Of a stretch of 51,035 bases of DNA, positions 1 to 11,228 are shown piece by piece; position 1 is the stretch's first letter; each line of letters opens with the position of its first letter. The notes beneath the pieces were generated by a model. That model saw nothing but the letters and a program-made list of their open reading frames with translations, had not been told where the DNA came from and did not search any database. The DNA comes from Candidatus Aminicenantota bacterium. GTDB taxonomy: Bacteria; Acidobacteriota; Aminicenantia; UBA2199. The translations under genes and the position numbers were made by a program. The stretch lies in contig JAPKZK010000189.1 in NCBI GenBank assembly GCA_026393835.1, positions 1-51,035 on the forward strand. The letters run 5' to 3'.

Positions 1-92
1 TTAATAAACAGGGTCTTATCCACGTAGTAGTAATTCCCTGTCACTATATCTTTAAAATCCGATATCCCAATGGGCAACTTTTTCATTTTCAT
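1..92 (-). CDS. N-terminus of an AAA-ATPase-like / DUF1703 protein (cut by window edge)
   Basis: Only the first ~30 codons lie in the window. The reading begins MKMKKLPIGISDF and continues with an NYYYVDKT block. This is the recognisable start of the AAA-ATPase_like family (P-loop domain followed by a PD-(D/E)XK-like DUF1703 domain), which is often present in many copies in anaerobe genomes and has no settled function. The start may be the ATG at 92 or the one at 86. A GAAAG purine run lies at a better distance from the second. The P-loop itself is beyond the window, so the assignment rests on the N-terminal signature alone. Confidence 0.6.
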   Translation of the reverse strand, partial: MKMKKLPIGISDFKDIVTGNYYYVDKTLFI

Positions 93-283
93 CTTCTTTC
101 ACCGGTATCATTATAGCATATTGAAAAATCACTGGCAATAAACATCCGGGAATCGAGTCGGTTGAGGTTTAACACAGCGGCTGCCGATTAAAGGTTGAAA
201 ATACGATTTTGTTATGTTAAACTTCGAGTGCAATTTTCAATTGTCAATTGTTAATGGTTAAGGGTTAGCCAATTGAGGACGCC

Positions 284-2269
284 ATGACGACAAAAAAGAG
301 CGATGCCGATAAAACCAAAGCCCAGTTGATCGAAGAATTGACAGAACTGCGAAACCAGGCTGCGCAACTGGAAGAAAGTGAAAAGCGATATAAGACCATC
401 CTGGAAACCCAGGCAGAAGGCGTAGCCATGGTAGACCAACACGAAAAATTTATCTTTACCAACCCGGCGGCAGAGAAAATTTTTGGCGTAAAAGCCAATG
501 AACTTTTGGAGCGCAATCTAAAGGAATTTTTGGATCCCGGCGCTTTCCAGGTCGTGGTGCAACAGACCGAAAAACGGCGGCAGGGAATGCACAGCATTTA
601 TGAACTGGAAATCCTCCGGCCCGACGGTGAAAAACGCATCATCCTTTTAACCGCGGCCCCATTCTATGATGAGCAAAAGCAATTTAAAGGCTCCCTGTCT
701 AGTTTCAAGGATATCACCGAAGCGAAACGTTCTGCGGAAGCCCTTAAAGAGCAAGAGGAAATTGTAAGGGCAGTGATTGATTCCAGTTCCGACGGCATCC
801 TGGTGGTAGATAAAATAAAGGGATATAGCCATGCCAATAACCGGTTTTATGAAATGTGGCATATCCCGGAAGAATACAAATATGATCAACATCTTTATTA
901 TGTGGCGAATCAATTAACCGATCCCCAGGCCTTTTTGTCGCAAGTCCTGGATTTATACCAATCCCCCAAAGAAAGTTTTGATACGCTGTTTTTCAATGAT
1001 GGCCGGACCTTTGAGCGGGTCTCTTTTCCCCTCTGGAGAAAGGGTGAAATTGCAGGGCGGGTATGGTCGTTTCGAGATATCACCGAACGTAAACGCGCCG
1101 AAGCAGAAAATAAAAAATTGGAAAATCAACTTCTACACGCCCAAAAAATGGAAGCCATCGGCACGTTAGCGGGCGGTATAGCCCATGATTTCAATAATAT
1201 ATTGGGCGCTATTATGGGATACACGGAATTGGCGGCAGATGACACTCCTATCGATTCCCCCGCCGGGAAAAACCTGGCCCTGGTTTTGAAAGCATCGCTT
1301 CGCGCAAAAGAACTGGTAAAACAAATCCTTACCTTCAGCAGGAAAGATGAGGAAAGTCGAAAACCGCTACTTTTAGCGGAAATTATCATGGACTCGGTTA
1401 AATTGCTGCGGGCCTCTCTACCGGCTACTATCGACATCCGCTGCCATATCCGGGAACCCCTCCACCCGGTCCTGGCCAATCCCACCCAAATGCGCCAGGT
1501 TATTATGAACCTCTGTACCAATGCAGCGTATGCCATGAGGGAGAAAGGGGGAATCCTGGAAATTACGCTCAAGGAGATGGAACCGGACCCGGGGTTGCTT
1601 GCCGATAAGGACCCAGACCACGGGCTATACCAGGTGTTGAGCGTCTCGGACACGGGTCACGGTATCCCGGCTGAAATCATCCGGCGAATCTTTGAGCCCT
1701 ATTTTACCACGAAGAAAACCGGGGAAGGAAGCGGGATGGGTCTGGCTGTGGTTCATGGCATTGTCAAAGGCCACGGCGGGGAAATTATCGCCCATTCCGA
1801 ACCGGGAAAAGGGGCTATCTTTAATATCTATTTTAAAATCACCGGCGAAAAAAGGCTCCCCCTCCAGGATACTTCTTCAACCGGGGCTATCCCGGGAGGA
1901 AATGAGCGGATTATTTTTATCGATGATGAGAAAGACCTGGCAGAGATCGGGAAGCGTCTGCTGGTAAACCTGGGATACCGGGTGGTGAGCGCCACCGGCA
2001 GCCTGGAGGCCCTGGAAATATTTCGCGCCGATCCATCTGGGTTTGACCTGGTGATATCGGATCAGACCATGCCCCACCTGACCGGCCTCCAATTGGCCGG
2101 GCAACTGAAACAAGTAAGACCGGACCTCCCGGTAATACTTTGTACGGGCTTCAGCGAGAGCATCAATGAAATGAACTATAAATCCCAGGGGATCAGTGAT
2201 TTAATAATGAAACCCATAGGGAGAAGGGAACTGGCCCGGGTGGTGCGCAAAGTCTTAGACAGGAAATAG
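284..2269 (+). CDS. PAS-PAS hybrid sensor histidine kinase with receiver domain
   Basis: A 661-residue soluble kinase with no membrane segment. A coiled-coil start (residues 8-38) is followed by a PAS domain (~35-150), a second PAS domain (~160-275), a short coiled coil, a HisKA domain with the phosphoacceptor in GGIAHDFNN (His301), an HATPase domain (N box NLCTNAAYAM, G boxes DTGHGIP and GEGSGMGLAVVHG) and a C-terminal receiver (acidic pair near residue 545, phospho-Asp593 in ISDQTMP, Lys ~644 in MKP). It probably senses a cytoplasmic signal and passes phosphate to its own receiver or to an Hpt partner. No response regulator with an output domain lies beside it. The start is supported by a GAGG run about 8 nt upstream. 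Confidence 0.93.
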   Translation: MTTKKSDADKTKAQLIEELTELRNQAAQLEESEKRYKTILETQAEGVAMVDQHEKFIFTNPAAEKIFGVKANELLERNLKEFLDPGAFQVVVQQTEKRRQGMHSIYELEILRPDGEKRIILLTAAPFYDEQKQFKGSLSSFKDITEAKRSAEALKEQEEIVRAVIDSSSDGILVVDKIKGYSHANNRFYEMWHIPEEYKYDQHLYYVANQLTDPQAFLSQVLDLYQSPKESFDTLFFNDGRTFERVSFPLWRKGEIAGRVWSFRDITERKRAEAENKKLENQLLHAQKMEAIGTLAGGIAHDFNNILGAIMGYTELAADDTPIDSPAGKNLALVLKASLRAKELVKQILTFSRKDEESRKPLLLAEIIMDSVKLLRASLPATIDIRCHIREPLHPVLANPTQMRQVIMNLCTNAAYAMREKGGILEITLKEMEPDPGLLADKDPDHGLYQVLSVSDTGHGIPAEIIRRIFEPYFTTKKTGEGSGMGLAVVHGIVKGHGGEIIAHSEPGKGAIFNIYFKITGEKRLPLQDTSSTGAIPGGNERIIFIDDEKDLAEIGKRLLVNLGYRVVSATGSLEALEIFRADPSGFDLVISDQTMPHLTGLQLAGQLKQVRPDLPVILCTGFSESINEMNYKSQGISDLIMKPIGRRELARVVRKVLDRK

Positions 2270-2271
2270 AG

Positions 2272-2300
2272 TTGATAAAAAAATCCGGGCATGTTATAAT
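2272..2300 (+). promoter_or_regulatory. sigma70-like promoter giving a probably leaderless mRNA
   Basis: TTGATA (2272-2277), 17-bp spacer, TATAAT (2295-2300). The usual initiation distance places the transcript start at about 2307, which is exactly the A of the ATG of the next gene. No Shine-Dalgarno site can fit. Confidence 0.65.
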
Positions 2301-2306
2301 CCCAGC

Positions 2307-3389
2307 ATGAAAGAAAACAACGAACCCTACCGCCAGGATGTCGCTTTTATCGATAGGAATAAAGAACTGGTTGAGTTAAGGTCTTTCGTCGACAAGCGTC
2401 CTTCGGAAATCCTTTTTATCCACGGTCCTAAATCCTCCGGCAAAACTACCTTGCTCTACAAATTCCTGGAACAAATCCAGGAAGAACAAAGACTGGATGT
2501 CAAGTTCCTGAACTTACGCAAAACCTTCACCAACGTCTTCGAGGATTTTCTCAAAACCTTTTTCCTGGTTGAAACTCATGGGGAAAAAAAAGAATCCCTG
2601 ACTTCCAATATCAATATCGGTTTTTTCAAAATCGACGCTTCGGTGGAAAAGAAAATCCTTGAAAAACGAGCAGACCCCTTTAAAGTCATGGAAGCTGAAT
2701 TCCTGGACCTTACCCGGAGAGGCATTAAACCGGTTTTGATTATCGATGAACTCCAGGCCCTGGATAAAATTTACCTCGATAATGACAAAGAACGTCAATT
2801 GATCACGTCGTTGTTCAATTTTTTCGTTGCCATGACCAAGGAGTCTCACCTGGCCCATATCATTATCGCCTCTTCGGATGGGTATTTTTTGAATACCGTG
2901 TATAACGATTCAAAGCTCAAAAAATGCTCGGAGTTTTTTAAGGTAGATTATCTCGCTAAAGAAGATGTGATGGAATGGCTGCTGAACCTGGAAAAATACT
3001 CGAAAATAAAGGATTATACTTTGATTGATACCGACGCGGAAAAAATCTGGGATACCGTCGGCGGCAGTATGTGGGAAATCCAGAATATGCTTTCACATCT
3101 TTTCGAACATCCTATCGATGAGGTCCTGGCCGGCTATAAGCAAAAAATGGCAGGGATGATCACTTATTACGTTGTTCAAAAGGAGAGGGAAAGACGGGAA
3201 AAAATATTAAGGCGGTTTATCGATAATGATTACCTGGAGATAAAAGATACCAACATAGAAGATGTGGAATTACTCAGGGATATGGTGGCCAATAATATCC
3301 TTTATTTTGACCCGACGCTGGCGATATACTATCCCCAGGGAAAAAGTTATCGGTGGGGAATAAAATTGTATTTTGAAAGTATAGCATAG
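2307..3389 (+). CDS. AAA+ ATPase of the archaeal-type ATPase_2 (STAND-like) family
   Basis: A 360-residue P-loop ATPase. The N-terminus FIDRNKEL matches the box upstream of Walker A in the ATPase_2 family. Walker A is GPKSSGKTT (~residues 33-41). Walker B is LIIDELQAL (~148-156). A sensor-1-like IIIASSDGYF follows (~188), and a winged-helix-like C-terminal part lies at ~270-360. Members are thought to act as signal-transduction or toxin-like switches, but the role is not established. The gene is alone in its transcription unit, with its promoter fused to its start codon. The family is often mobile and repeated within genomes. Confidence 0.8.
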   Translation: MKENNEPYRQDVAFIDRNKELVELRSFVDKRPSEILFIHGPKSSGKTTLLYKFLEQIQEEQRLDVKFLNLRKTFTNVFEDFLKTFFLVETHGEKKESLTSNINIGFFKIDASVEKKILEKRADPFKVMEAEFLDLTRRGIKPVLIIDELQALDKIYLDNDKERQLITSLFNFFVAMTKESHLAHIIIASSDGYFLNTVYNDSKLKKCSEFFKVDYLAKEDVMEWLLNLEKYSKIKDYTLIDTDAEKIWDTVGGSMWEIQNMLSHLFEHPIDEVLAGYKQKMAGMITYYVVQKERERREKILRRFIDNDYLEIKDTNIEDVELLRDMVANNILYFDPTLAIYYPQGKSYRWGIKLYFESIA

Positions 3390-3514
3390 TGCGTCATTGT
3401 CTACTTTTTTATCTTTAGAAGGTAGTCACATGTCCCATATGTCCCATAATTGTCCCAAAACTAAAGAGGCTGTATTGTAAGACCATAGGCATAGCAGGGT
3501 GTCTCAAAAATGTC

Positions 3515-3730
3515 TCATTTTCTCCCTTTGCTGAGGATATAATGGCTCCCACGTTTCTCACCAAAGCGGTCGATCAGACCTTTTTCGATCAATCCATCTA
3601 AGTCACGGGCCGCCGTCTTGCGGATGGCGCCTGTAATTTTCCGGTACTCCTGACTCGTGATGAGTTTGTTTATTTTTAAGAAAGCAATGGCTTGCAACTG
3701 CCGGTCATTAAGGTGGAATCCAGTGAGCAA
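3515..3730 (-). pseudogene. Winged-helix C-terminal domain, probably a remnant of a larger ATP-binding regulator
   Basis: A 71-residue reading (LNDRQLQAIAFLK ... SQEYRKITGAIRKTAARDL ... LIEKGLIDRFG) forms a clear winged helix of the kind that ends AlbA_2/RecG-like ATP-binding regulators. The frame stays open upstream to ~3790 but the residues there no longer look like the family, and there is no Shine-Dalgarno site at the TTG start. The flank at 3430-3520 holds TGTCCCATA- and TGTCTCA-type short repeats (reverse strand GGGACA/GAGACA), like the degenerate tails that follow such domains. I read it as a decayed 3' fragment. It could instead be a free-standing small DNA-binding protein. Confidence 0.5.
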
Positions 3731-3874
3731 TTCGGACTTCAGCCAGTCGCGCCAGAGGGAACATAATTCACTTGTCCCCGAATCCCCCCTTTTCTATTTC
3801 CCAATTTTAGGATATAATTAAATATCATGGATATTAACGAATAAACAGGACAATAAAAGGCGGTTGAAAGTCAA

Positions 3875-4309
3875 ATGAAGAAACAAAAAAATGCATTTAG
3901 CATAGGTTATAGGCTTAAAGAGATACGCAGCCAAATGCGTATACAGCAAAAGGAAATGGCTGCAACCCTTAAAATTGCGCCCAGTTATCTCTGTGAAATC
4001 GAAAACGGCAATTCCAAACCCGGCCCCGATTTCTTTGAAAAAGTGGCATCCGAATACAATGTAAACCTGAATTACCTGTTTCTCGGTAACGGTGATATGT
4101 TCGGCGCTGGAAATAAAATAAAGTTAAAGGGTTTCGAAATTGAAAATGGAATCGAGTCGGTTGAGGAATTATTATGGCTTATGGAGAATTCAAAGTATTT
4201 CAAGAGTACCATCTTAGCTCTGGCAAATAAAACCGTGCTTGAAAATGAAGAGATCATTAAAAAGGGTTTTCAGATGAAGAAGTCAAAAAATGTGAATGAT
4301 AGCGATTAA
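3875..4309 (+). CDS. XRE-family helix-turn-helix regulator
   Basis: A 144-residue protein. Residues 10-70 form an HTH_3 domain: YRLKEIRSQMRIQQKEMA, then a recognition-helix region APSYLCEIENGNSKP, and FEKVASEYNVNLNYLFLG. This is typical of Cro/CI-like regulators. The C-terminal part (75-144) is charged and predicted helical, and I do not recognise a ligand domain. A TATAAT hexamer at 3813-3818 is the best promoter element, with no convincing -35. It is followed by a 5-codon ATG reading (3827) before the real gene. The target is unknown. The small reverse-strand ORF and the 21-bp array are its nearest downstream neighbours. Confidence 0.85.
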   Translation: MKKQKNAFSIGYRLKEIRSQMRIQQKEMAATLKIAPSYLCEIENGNSKPGPDFFEKVASEYNVNLNYLFLGNGDMFGAGNKIKLKGFEIENGIESVEELLWLMENSKYFKSTILALANKTVLENEEIIKKGFQMKKSKNVNDSD

Positions 4310-4327
4310 ACAGCGTATATAATCGAT

Positions 4328-4483
4328 CTATGCAAATTTCAACACGGAGGTAAGAATAGGGGATTTTTTTGCCTGGAGCGTAATCTGCCCCACCCTGAAA
4401 TCCTGGAAATGTACCAGTATCTCATGATACAACAACGGGATACGCGCCATGTAATCCAATAACTTTCCTCTTTTAAATTCCAT
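4328..4483 (-). CDS. 51-residue small protein, unknown
   Basis: ATG at 4483 is preceded by AAAGGAG at a good distance (about 8 nt), which is the main reason to call it. The product starts MEFKRGKLLDYMARIPLLYH and is amphipathic and basic, with no Cys and no signal peptide. It matches no family I know. It is convergent with the XRE gene and lies immediately downstream, on its own strand, of the 21-bp tandem array. It could be a regulatory peptide or a toxin-sized protein. A chance ORF with a good ribosome site cannot be excluded. Confidence 0.4.
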   Translation of the reverse strand: MEFKRGKLLDYMARIPLLYHEILVHFQDFRVGQITLQAKKSPILTSVLKFA

Positions 4484-4556
4484 GTCCTTACTCCTTTCGT
4501 GGGCCTTTTTCCCTTAAAAAACCATATCCTGCCCTGTTAAAAGAGCTTTCTATCGC

Positions 4557-4829
4557 AGTGGGAAAGTATTTTTTATTCGTAGAAAAACTGATTCCAATCG
4601 TAGAAATACTTTTTTCAATCGTAGAGTCGATGATTTCATTGGTAGAAATTAATTTTTTGAGCGTAGGAATATGGATTTCATCCGTAGAATTGCATATTTA
4701 ATTCGTAGTAATATATTTTTTGAGCGTGGGAACCTGGATTTTATTCGTAGGAATAGGCTTTTTCTGCATAGAATCGCATATTTTATTCGTAGAAACGCAT
4801 ATTTTGTGCGTGGGAATGGGTTTTAAAAA
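4557..4829. repeat. 21-bp tandem array, 13 contiguous degenerate units
   Basis: Thirteen units of exactly 21 bp with no insertion or deletion. Units begin CGTAGAAAT or variants (CGTGGGAAC, CGTAGGAAT, CATAGAATC) and end in a T-rich tail such as TTTTATT or TTTTGAG. The first unit (4557-4577) starts AGTGGG and the last (4809-4829) CGTGGGAATGGG. One forward frame reads through nearly the whole array as a heptapeptide repeat close to V-E/G-x-x-I-L-F, interrupted by a single stop at 4699-4701. The opposite strand also has a long frame with FLRIK-type heptads. Whether it is a decayed coding repeat or a DNA element is open. Confidence 0.9.
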
Positions 4830-4953
4830 TGAAAAAATCCTGGTTTTCCGGTTGACATCTATCCATACCGGCGAGAACGAGCAAGTCGCAATCCCCCACC
4901 ATATCCCGATGGATAGTTAAGCGCACCATTAGCCTGTCCCCTGCGGTCTCCAA

Positions 4954-7929
4954 TCATTCATCATCCCATCTTTCTTTCAAACCCCGATAGGGTAAAATCC
5001 GTACGATGACCTCTTTTTGCATTATATATCCTGTCATTTCTTCTTTTTCCATGAATACGAAATGATACTCCCCTACAAAACCCGGCCCCGGCTGCCAGGA
5101 AAAAACTCCCCTTCGTCCATCAAAAGTAGACCCGATCGGTAATCCTCTCAAGCGGTTCCCAACTTTTGCATACCCCATAAAAGGCCCGGATATTTCATTT
5201 TCTACGGATAAATATATTTCTAACCTTTCCAGTTCTTTGATTTCTATGTTTATCTTCCCACTCGCATCCGGGTAAACGCATCGGACCGGTTTATCCAAGG
5301 AGTATCCCCCCCGAATTGCGACCGGCCCGGTATCCCTGTAACTGTCGTTGAGAAATGCGGTATCGATATCAAATGCTGAGCTTTGAATGCCGGGATATTC
5401 GGCTTTATCGCTTCCTACTTCATTCATCACGGTGAAATATCGGCTTCCGATTCCGTCGGTGTTTCCGGCGCTGTCCGCGGCTGTCCAACTGATGGTGTGA
5501 ACTCCATTTCGATATGCGGTTGTATCCAGGTAAAAATAACCGACTGCCCCAACACAATTGGCATACCCGGGAAAAAGTGTCGCTATATCGCTCCTGTAAT
5601 TATTATAAACAGGATGACCGATGGCGATGCCATCCAGCCATACATCGATGGTTGAGCCATCGATATCGATATGATTCGGCTGAGGCGTTAACACCCACCC
5701 GTAATTAACGAAATTTTCCCCGGACGCCGTTCCACCCTCGACGGGGCTATCGATATAACCGAAAGGCTTTACCGCGTGAGCGTTATCTATGGTTATTGTT
5801 TTAGCGCCTAATACAACACTCTTATTTTGAAGATCGGTTGCAACTGCATTGAATGTGTACCCCCCATTTCCCCCATTGGGTAAGAAATTGGTCAACAACA
5901 TGTATCCCCACCCTGCTTTTGTATTATTGGGATAGTCCGGGTATGCAAGCTCTATGTCGGGCCTCGCTCCCTCAACAAAGGTTGCATCGCCGATGTAAAT
6001 ATTGGCTTGCCCCTGGATTCGATAGATTTTGACGCTTTGAACCCCAAGTTCATCCAATACCCATCCGGTGATAGGTACACTGCTGAAAACGGCGGCCCCA
6101 TCCAACGGGGTTGAGAATTCACCGAAAGGTGGTAATTTCTCTTCTTCAGACTTTACTTTTAATGTAACTAACACGCTTTGCGGTGAATTCGTGGCATTGG
6201 GATCGGTTATGCTTATATTCCCGGTATACGTTCCCAGGGCTAAACCGGATGGGTTTACCGATACGGTAATAATCCCTTTAAATGATCCGGCTGCGGGAGA
6301 AACACTGAGCCAGGAAACATCCGTACCGGCATTCCAATTTAATGAGCCGCTGCCGTTATAGCCGATATAAACGGTTTGGGCTCCCGTCACGGCCCCGGAC
6401 CGGATGGCGCAGAAATATAAACTCGCCCGGTTTAATATTATTGTGCAATATTTTCCATCACATCGGTCCTGTTCTTCTTCCCAGGATGGATTATATTCGA
6501 ATAACCACCCTTTTAACGAGTCATCGGATGTGTATAGACAATTATTCCCGATATCGATCCCCCTGAGACAGTTTAACCCTGTTAAGCAAGACGGGATTTC
6601 TCCGGTAAGGTAATTATGATCCAGCGCCAGCTCACCAATACAGGTCAGCGTACAAATCCCGGGAGGTATCGGTCCACTGAGATAGTTATTGCTTAAAGAA
6701 ATCGCATCTATATAGTCGAGACCACCGAATTCGGGAGGTATGCTCCCGGTTAGTTGATTATCGTTTAACAAAACAACCTGTAAATTTCTAAGTTTCCAGA
6801 TACCGGGGGGGATGTTCCCGCTTAATTGGTTTTTTTGCAGGCGTAGATCGTACAGTTTGCTTAAATTACCGAATTCGGACGGTATGCTGCCCGTCATCCT
6901 GTTATTAAACATATGCAGGATACGTAAATTACGCAGGTTCCCGAAACTGGAAGGAAAGGAGCCGTTTAATTGGGTGTTGCATATGTAAATCTCTTCGAGG
7001 TTAACAAGATTCCCAAAACTGTCAGGGATGCCCCCGGTTAAGTGGGTGTTATCCAGGAACAGGAACTGCAGCCCGGTGAGATTTCCAATGCTGTAAGGGA
7101 TATTACCACTGATTTGCGTATCCCCTAAACCAAGTATTTCCAGATGCGCAAGGTTTCCGATAGAGTTCGGGATATTCCCACTTACCTGGGTATCGGTTAA
7201 AAAAAGGTTTTGCAGGTTAACGAGATTTCCTAAATTGGGGGGGATGCTTCCTGTTAACAGGTTATCGGATAGGAAAAGGTTTTGCAAATTTCCCAGGTTT
7301 CCCAATTCCGGGGGTATGCTTCCTGTAAATTGATTGTCTTGCAGGTTGAGGGTTTGTAAACCGGATAAATTTCCTAATCCCGGGGGGATTGTCCCGGTAA
7401 GAAGGTTATAATGTAGGTCGAGTGTTTTCAGGTTGGACAAATTTCCTAATTCCGCGGGAATACTGCCGCTGAATTGGTATCCGTAAAGTTCGAAAGTTTC
7501 TAAATTTCCCAGTTTTCCCAGGTTGGAGGGGATATTTCCTTTCAGTCCCCCACGGGCGCCGGGGAAAAGGTGGCAATAATAACTAATGGAAAGGCATTTG
7601 AGGTTGGGTAAATCTCCTAATTCCGGGGGGAGGCTTCCGTCCATATAGTAGCCATATGTTGTGTTGATGAATTGGATGCCCGTGACATGATCATTTTCGA
7701 CGGTTATCCCTGCCCAGTTGTTTTCTGTTCCAGGCATGCCGAATCCGTCTGTATACAGGGGTGGTGTTTTCCAACTGTTACTCCGTGCGCCCCAGTTGTC
7801 TCCATTGGTAGAGTTATAAAAAGCGATTAATGCTGCTCGCTCCTGGGCCGGGATATCTGCACGAATCATCCCGGTAAACACCCCCATTAATAACGTGATC
7901 AAAACGAAATACTTTAATTTTAAAGACAT
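4954..7929 (-). CDS. Secreted plant-type LRR protein with BACON and Ig-like C-terminal module
   Basis: A 991-residue protein with an N-terminal signal peptide (MSLKLKYFVLITLLMG, likely cleaved after MIRA). Residues ~25-90 resemble the cap of plant LRR proteins (ALIAFYNSTNGDNW, NNWAGITV). About 15 LRRs of 24 residues follow (~95-490), of the plant-specific kind (NLxxLxLxxNxLTGxIPxELG). A BACON domain (~512-600), Ig-like repeats (~602-830; motifs ITGWVLD, VEGARPDIE, WGYMLLTNFLPNGGNG) and a terminal PIGSTFDGRRGVFSWQPGPG block (~940-960) complete it. The C-terminal ~400 residues are shared with the proteins at 19770 and 43230. AAGGAGGAG lies just before the ATG. It is probably a surface adhesin or glycan-binding protein. 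Confidence 0.88.
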   Translation of the reverse strand: MSLKLKYFVLITLLMGVFTGMIRADIPAQERAALIAFYNSTNGDNWGARSNSWKTPPLYTDGFGMPGTENNWAGITVENDHVTGIQFINTTYGYYMDGSLPPELGDLPNLKCLSISYYCHLFPGARGGLKGNIPSNLGKLGNLETFELYGYQFSGSIPAELGNLSNLKTLDLHYNLLTGTIPPGLGNLSGLQTLNLQDNQFTGSIPPELGNLGNLQNLFLSDNLLTGSIPPNLGNLVNLQNLFLTDTQVSGNIPNSIGNLAHLEILGLGDTQISGNIPYSIGNLTGLQFLFLDNTHLTGGIPDSFGNLVNLEEIYICNTQLNGSFPSSFGNLRNLRILHMFNNRMTGSIPSEFGNLSKLYDLRLQKNQLSGNIPPGIWKLRNLQVVLLNDNQLTGSIPPEFGGLDYIDAISLSNNYLSGPIPPGICTLTCIGELALDHNYLTGEIPSCLTGLNCLRGIDIGNNCLYTSDDSLKGWLFEYNPSWEEEQDRCDGKYCTIILNRASLYFCAIRSGAVTGAQTVYIGYNGSGSLNWNAGTDVSWLSVSPAAGSFKGIITVSVNPSGLALGTYTGNISITDPNATNSPQSVLVTLKVKSEEEKLPPFGEFSTPLDGAAVFSSVPITGWVLDELGVQSVKIYRIQGQANIYIGDATFVEGARPDIELAYPDYPNNTKAGWGYMLLTNFLPNGGNGGYTFNAVATDLQNKSVVLGAKTITIDNAHAVKPFGYIDSPVEGGTASGENFVNYGWVLTPQPNHIDIDGSTIDVWLDGIAIGHPVYNNYRSDIATLFPGYANCVGAVGYFYLDTTAYRNGVHTISWTAADSAGNTDGIGSRYFTVMNEVGSDKAEYPGIQSSAFDIDTAFLNDSYRDTGPVAIRGGYSLDKPVRCVYPDASGKINIEIKELERLEIYLSVENEISGPFMGYAKVGNRLRGLPIGSTFDGRRGVFSWQPGPGFVGEYHFVFMEKEEMTGYIMQKEVIVRILPYRGLKERWDDE

Positions 7930-8057
7930 TTAATCTCCTCCTTAATATTTATAAATATAGTATATATTTTTACCATTTGCTATAAAAATGTTTTTTAAAT
8001 TTTTATTTAAGGCACTGTTTCAAAAAGAGGAGAACTCCACAACCAAAAGAACTAAAT

Positions 8058-8086
8058 TTGAATAGTCACGCGAAAAGTGATAGAAT
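8058..8086 (+). promoter_or_regulatory. sigma70-like promoter of the polysaccharide gene run
   Basis: TTGAAT (8058-8063), 17-bp spacer, TAGAAT (8081-8086), about 35 bp before the TTG start of the dehydratase gene. Confidence 0.6.
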
Positions 8087-8121
8087 CTATTCTTAAAATT
8101 TAAAGAACGGAGTTGCCTATT

Positions 8122-11218
<3,097 letters not shown>

Positions 11219-11228
<10 letters not shown>

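Noticed and set aside
3827..3844. Five-codon leader peptide before the XRE gene
   Set aside because: ATG and stop are present but there is no ribosome site and no attenuator-like structure.
4557..4829. CRISPR array
   Set aside because: Units are contiguous 21-mers with no unique spacers, no conserved direct repeat and no cas genes.
4720..4920. 66-codon ORF as a separate gene
   Set aside because: It is the downstream part of the repeat-array frame after the stop at 4699-4701, with no ribosome site; described under the array.
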